NCBI GenBank assembly: GCA_946481735.1
Contig: CAMLOU010000169.1
Coordinates: 1-7,574, forward strand
Origin: an uncultured Cellvibrio sp.
GTDB lineage: Bacteria; Pseudomonadota; Gammaproteobacteria; Pseudomonadales; Cellvibrionaceae
Length of the DNA: 7,574 bases
Reading direction: 5' to 3'
A model generated the notes under the pieces. The model made no database searches. It saw only the letters and a list, made by a program, of their open reading frames with translations, and was not told where the DNA came from. This document shows positions 5,289 through 7,574 of the stretch, piece by piece. How positions within the stretch are numbered: the stretch's first letter is position 1; each line of letters starts with the position of its first letter. The position numbers and the translations under genes were made by a program.

Positions 5289-7508
5289 TTACCTTTTATC
5301 AGCACCGACAGTGGCATCGATGGTGATTTGTTTGTTGTCGGGAATCTCGGTGTAAGCCAAAACCCGCATATCCGGCACGCTGTGGCGCACAAAGCGCGAC
5401 AACATCATTCGCAGGGGCGCGGCAACCAATAACACCAGTGGTTTGCCGGCCATTTCCTGCTTCTGCGCCGCTTTAACCAGCGACTGTTGCAAGCGATCTG
5501 CCAGCCCCGGCTCGATAAACGCACTGTCATCGGCGCCGGCTTTTTGTGCCTGCTGAACGGTACTCAGCAATAACTGTTCCAAGGCGGGCTCCAGCGTGAC
5601 AACGGGTATGTTTTGCTCGGCTCCCACGATGTTTTGCACGATTTGACGAGCCAGGGCCACCCGCGCCAGGGCGGTCAAAGCGGCGGGATCTTGACTCTTG
5701 CCCGCCCCCGCCGCCAAGGCTTCGGCGATGGAACGGATGTCGCGGATCGGCACGCGCTCGCGCAGCAGGTTTTGCAGCACCTTGAGCAGCACATTCAGGC
5801 TGATGGTGTTGGGCACCAGCTCTTCCACCAGCTTGGGCGAGGATTTGGCGAGCATGTCGAGCAGCTTCTGAACGTCTTCGTGGCCAAGCAATTCGTGGGT
5901 GTGTTGTTGCAGGATCTGGTTGAGGTGGGTGGCCACCACGGTGCTGGCATCCACCACGGTATAGCCCAGAGTTTGGGCCTGTTCTTTCTGGCCAGCGCTG
6001 ATCCATACCGCTTCCAGGCCAAAGGCCGGATCTTTGGTCTTGATACCATCGAGGGTGCCGAATACCTGGCCGGGATTGATCGCCAGATCGCGGTCGGGAT
6101 AGACCTCGGATTCCGCCACCGCCACGCCCATCAAACTGATGCGGTAGCCATTGGGCAACAGGTCGAGATTGTCGCGGATGTGGACGGTAGGAATCAGGAA
6201 ACCCATCTCCTGGGAGAGCTTTTTGCGGACACCTTTAATACGGCCCAACAACTCGCCGCCCTGGTTTTTATCGACCATGGGAATCAGGCGATAGCCTACC
6301 TCCAGGCCGATCACATCCACCGGCTGGACATCATCCCAACCCACTTCGGCGGGTTCTGCCGAGGGCGGTAAGGACGCCACCGGGCGCGGTGTCTCTGACG
6401 TGGCGCCACCCGTTGCCGGCGCCTTACCGGGGTTGCCGCCGGAGCGACTGCCAGAGGGAATAAAGCTGTTGTCTTCTACAGGAGTCGGTTGCTGGCGTTT
6501 CCAGTGGATGAAATAAGCCAGGCCCCCCGCCAGCAAGCCCAACCCCATAAACGCAATATGCGGCATGCCGGGGATGGAACCCATCAAAAACAAGATCGCG
6601 GCGGCAATCGCCAGGGCCTTGGGTGACGCAAACATCTGGCCGGTAATCTGTGCGCCCATGTCCTCGGCGGTGTTAACCCGGGTAACCAGAATGGCCGCCG
6701 CAACTGACAATAACAGTGACGGAATCTGCGCGACCAGACCATCGCCGATGGTCAGTAGCACGTAGATTTCCATGGCCCGGCTGAACTCCAGGTCGTGCTG
6801 GATCATACCGATACTCAAACCGCCGATGATGGTAATCACCATGATCAGGATACCGGCGATGGCGTCACCACGAACAAACTTGCTGGCACCGTCCATTGCG
6901 CCGTAGAAATCTGCCTCTGACGCAACGTCCTTGCGACGGGTGCGCGCCTCATCCTGATCAATCAAGCCCGCGTTCAAATCCGCATCAATCGCCATTTGCT
7001 TACCGGGCATCGCATCCAGGGTAAACCGCGCGCTCACCTCGGAAATCCGCCCGGCGCCCTTGGTCACCACCACAAAGTTGATGATCATCAGGATCAGGAA
7101 CACCACAATACCCACGGCGTAATTACCGCCGATCACCACCTCGCCAAACGCCTGGATCACCTTCCCCGCCGCATCACCGCCCTCCTGCCCCTTCAACAGA
7201 ATCACCCGGGTAGATGCCACGTTCAATGACAGACGCAACAAGGTCGCCACCAGCAAAATCGTGGGAAACGCCGCAAAATCCAGAGGTCGCAAGGCGTAGA
7301 TGGTCACCATCAACACCACGATGGACAGCGCGATATTAAAGGTGAAGAAAGAATCCAGGAGGAAGGCCGGCATGGGCAGGATGATCATGGCCAGCAACAT
7401 CAGCAACAGGATAGGAACACCCAGACTGCCGCGCCCCAACCCACGCAATTGACCCCATGCCGCTTTCCGGTCGGTATTGCGCAGTTGAGTGAGAGAAGGA
7501 AATGCCAT
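5289..7508 (-). CDS. flhA: Flagellar type III export gate protein FlhA
   Basis: FlhA forms the nonameric ring of the flagellar export gate. Its membrane part couples proton flow to export, and its cytoplasmic domain binds chaperone-substrate complexes. The 739-residue product has about eight hydrophobic segments between residues 31 and 336. The FHIPEP family signature sits in the loop at 161-183, beginning RFTLDAMPGKQM and running into an AIDADLN stretch. A Gly/Pro/Ser-rich linker spans about 338-390, and the conserved cytoplasmic domain runs from about 395 to the end. That domain includes GYRLIPMVD (405-413), NGYRI (453-457) and LLRERVPIRDIRSI (581-594). It is slightly longer than the roughly 690-710 residues I expect for the family; the extra length lies in the N-terminal tail and linker. 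The ATG at 7508-7506 lacks a clear Shine-Dalgarno sequence but gives the full first membrane segment. It is the first gene of the visible block and lies just downstream of a sigma-54 promoter. Confidence 0.97.
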   Translation of the reverse strand: MAFPSLTQLRNTDRKAAWGQLRGLGRGSLGVPILLLMLLAMIILPMPAFLLDSFFTFNIALSIVVLMVTIYALRPLDFAAFPTILLVATLLRLSLNVASTRVILLKGQEGGDAAGKVIQAFGEVVIGGNYAVGIVVFLILMIINFVVVTKGAGRISEVSARFTLDAMPGKQMAIDADLNAGLIDQDEARTRRKDVASEADFYGAMDGASKFVRGDAIAGILIMVITIIGGLSIGMIQHDLEFSRAMEIYVLLTIGDGLVAQIPSLLLSVAAAILVTRVNTAEDMGAQITGQMFASPKALAIAAAILFLMGSIPGMPHIAFMGLGLLAGGLAYFIHWKRQQPTPVEDNSFIPSGSRSGGNPGKAPATGGATSETPRPVASLPPSAEPAEVGWDDVQPVDVIGLEVGYRLIPMVDKNQGGELLGRIKGVRKKLSQEMGFLIPTVHIRDNLDLLPNGYRISLMGVAVAESEVYPDRDLAINPGQVFGTLDGIKTKDPAFGLEAVWISAGQKEQAQTLGYTVVDASTVVATHLNQILQQHTHELLGHEDVQKLLDMLAKSSPKLVEELVPNTISLNVLLKVLQNLLRERVPIRDIRSIAEALAAGAGKSQDPAALTALARVALARQIVQNIVGAEQNIPVVTLEPALEQLLLSTVQQAQKAGADDSAFIEPGLADRLQQSLVKAAQKQEMAGKPLVLLVAAPLRMMLSRFVRHSVPDMRVLAYTEIPDNKQITIDATVGADKR

Positions 7509-7551
7509 AGTGTACGGATTCTTGACGGTTAAGGGCCTTTGGGGGCTCTAT

Positions 7552-7567
7552 CGCAAAAAGCGTACCG
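7552..7567 (-). promoter_or_regulatory. Sigma-54 (RpoN) promoter for flhA
   Basis: On the minus strand the sequence reads cGGtACGctttTTGCg. It matches the sigma-54 consensus TGGCACGNNNNTTGCW, with the invariant GG (7566-7565) and GC (7554-7553) separated by exactly 10 bp. Counting 12 bases from the -12 position puts the start site near 7541, giving a leader of about 33 bases before the flhA ATG. In Pseudomonas, flhA is a class of gene activated by FleQ with RpoN, which fits. The leader contains a GTCA half-site (near 7522-7525) that could be part of a FleQ site, but no full palindrome is visible. Confidence 0.75.
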
Positions 7568-7574
7568 ATGTTGA

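Noticed and set aside
5613..6371. 252-codon open frame on the plus strand, antisense to flhA
   Set aside because: It lies wholly inside the clearly conserved flhA, has a His/Gln/Gly-rich composition typical of antisense translation, and shows no recognisable domain. It is a shadow of flhA codon use.
1..7574. Search for mobile elements, CRISPR, tRNA/rRNA genes or an undescribed system hidden in the cluster
   Set aside because: Seven conserved motility genes fill nearly all of the window with no gap above 131 bp. No repeat array, transposase, RNA gene fold or compositional break was seen.

Overview
The window is one continuous minus-strand block of flagellar and chemotaxis genes. Read 5'->3' on the minus strand, the order is flhA - flhF - fleN (flhG) - fliA - cheY - cheZ - cheA, with cheA cut by the window edge at base 1. 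This gene order, the close match of the proteins to what I recall of Pseudomonas-type flagellar proteins, and the presence of CheZ, FlhF and a FleN-type MinD-like ATPase point to a polarly flagellated gammaproteobacterium (Pseudomonas, Cellvibrio or a related marine or soil lineage). The DNA looks moderately GC-rich by eye. I cannot name a genus from this window alone.

Layout in transcription order. Bases 7509-7574 hold a leader with a well-spaced sigma-54 (RpoN) promoter that fits control by a FleQ-type activator. flhA (7508-5289) encodes the membrane export gate of the flagellar type III secretion system. After 37 bp comes flhF (5251-3764), the SRP-family GTPase that places the flagellum at the pole. 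After a 131-bp gap comes fleN (3632-2802), the MinD-like ATPase that limits flagellar number. After 31 bp comes fliA (2770-2024), sigma-28. A 126-bp gap then leads into the chemotaxis genes: cheY (1897-1514, probable TTG start), cheZ (1456-653) and the 5' 615 bp of cheA.

The genes form a regulatory cascade. RpoN-dependent transcription would make the export gate and the two number/placement regulators. FliA would then switch on late genes, and the CheA-CheY-CheZ phosphorelay controls the motor. No gene is visibly frameshifted or disrupted. I see no mobile element, CRISPR array, RNA gene or transferred island, and the plus-strand open frames look like antisense shadows.

For the most part this is an ordinary, conserved motility locus, not a new system. 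The points most worth a second look are: (1) two short acidic/hydrophobic motifs in the CheA linker after its phosphotransfer domain that resemble the CheY-binding peptides of FliM and CheZ; (2) the sigma-54 promoter before flhA; (3) the TTG start of cheY, set by a strong Shine-Dalgarno sequence; and (4) the two longer intergenic gaps, which may hold internal promoters.
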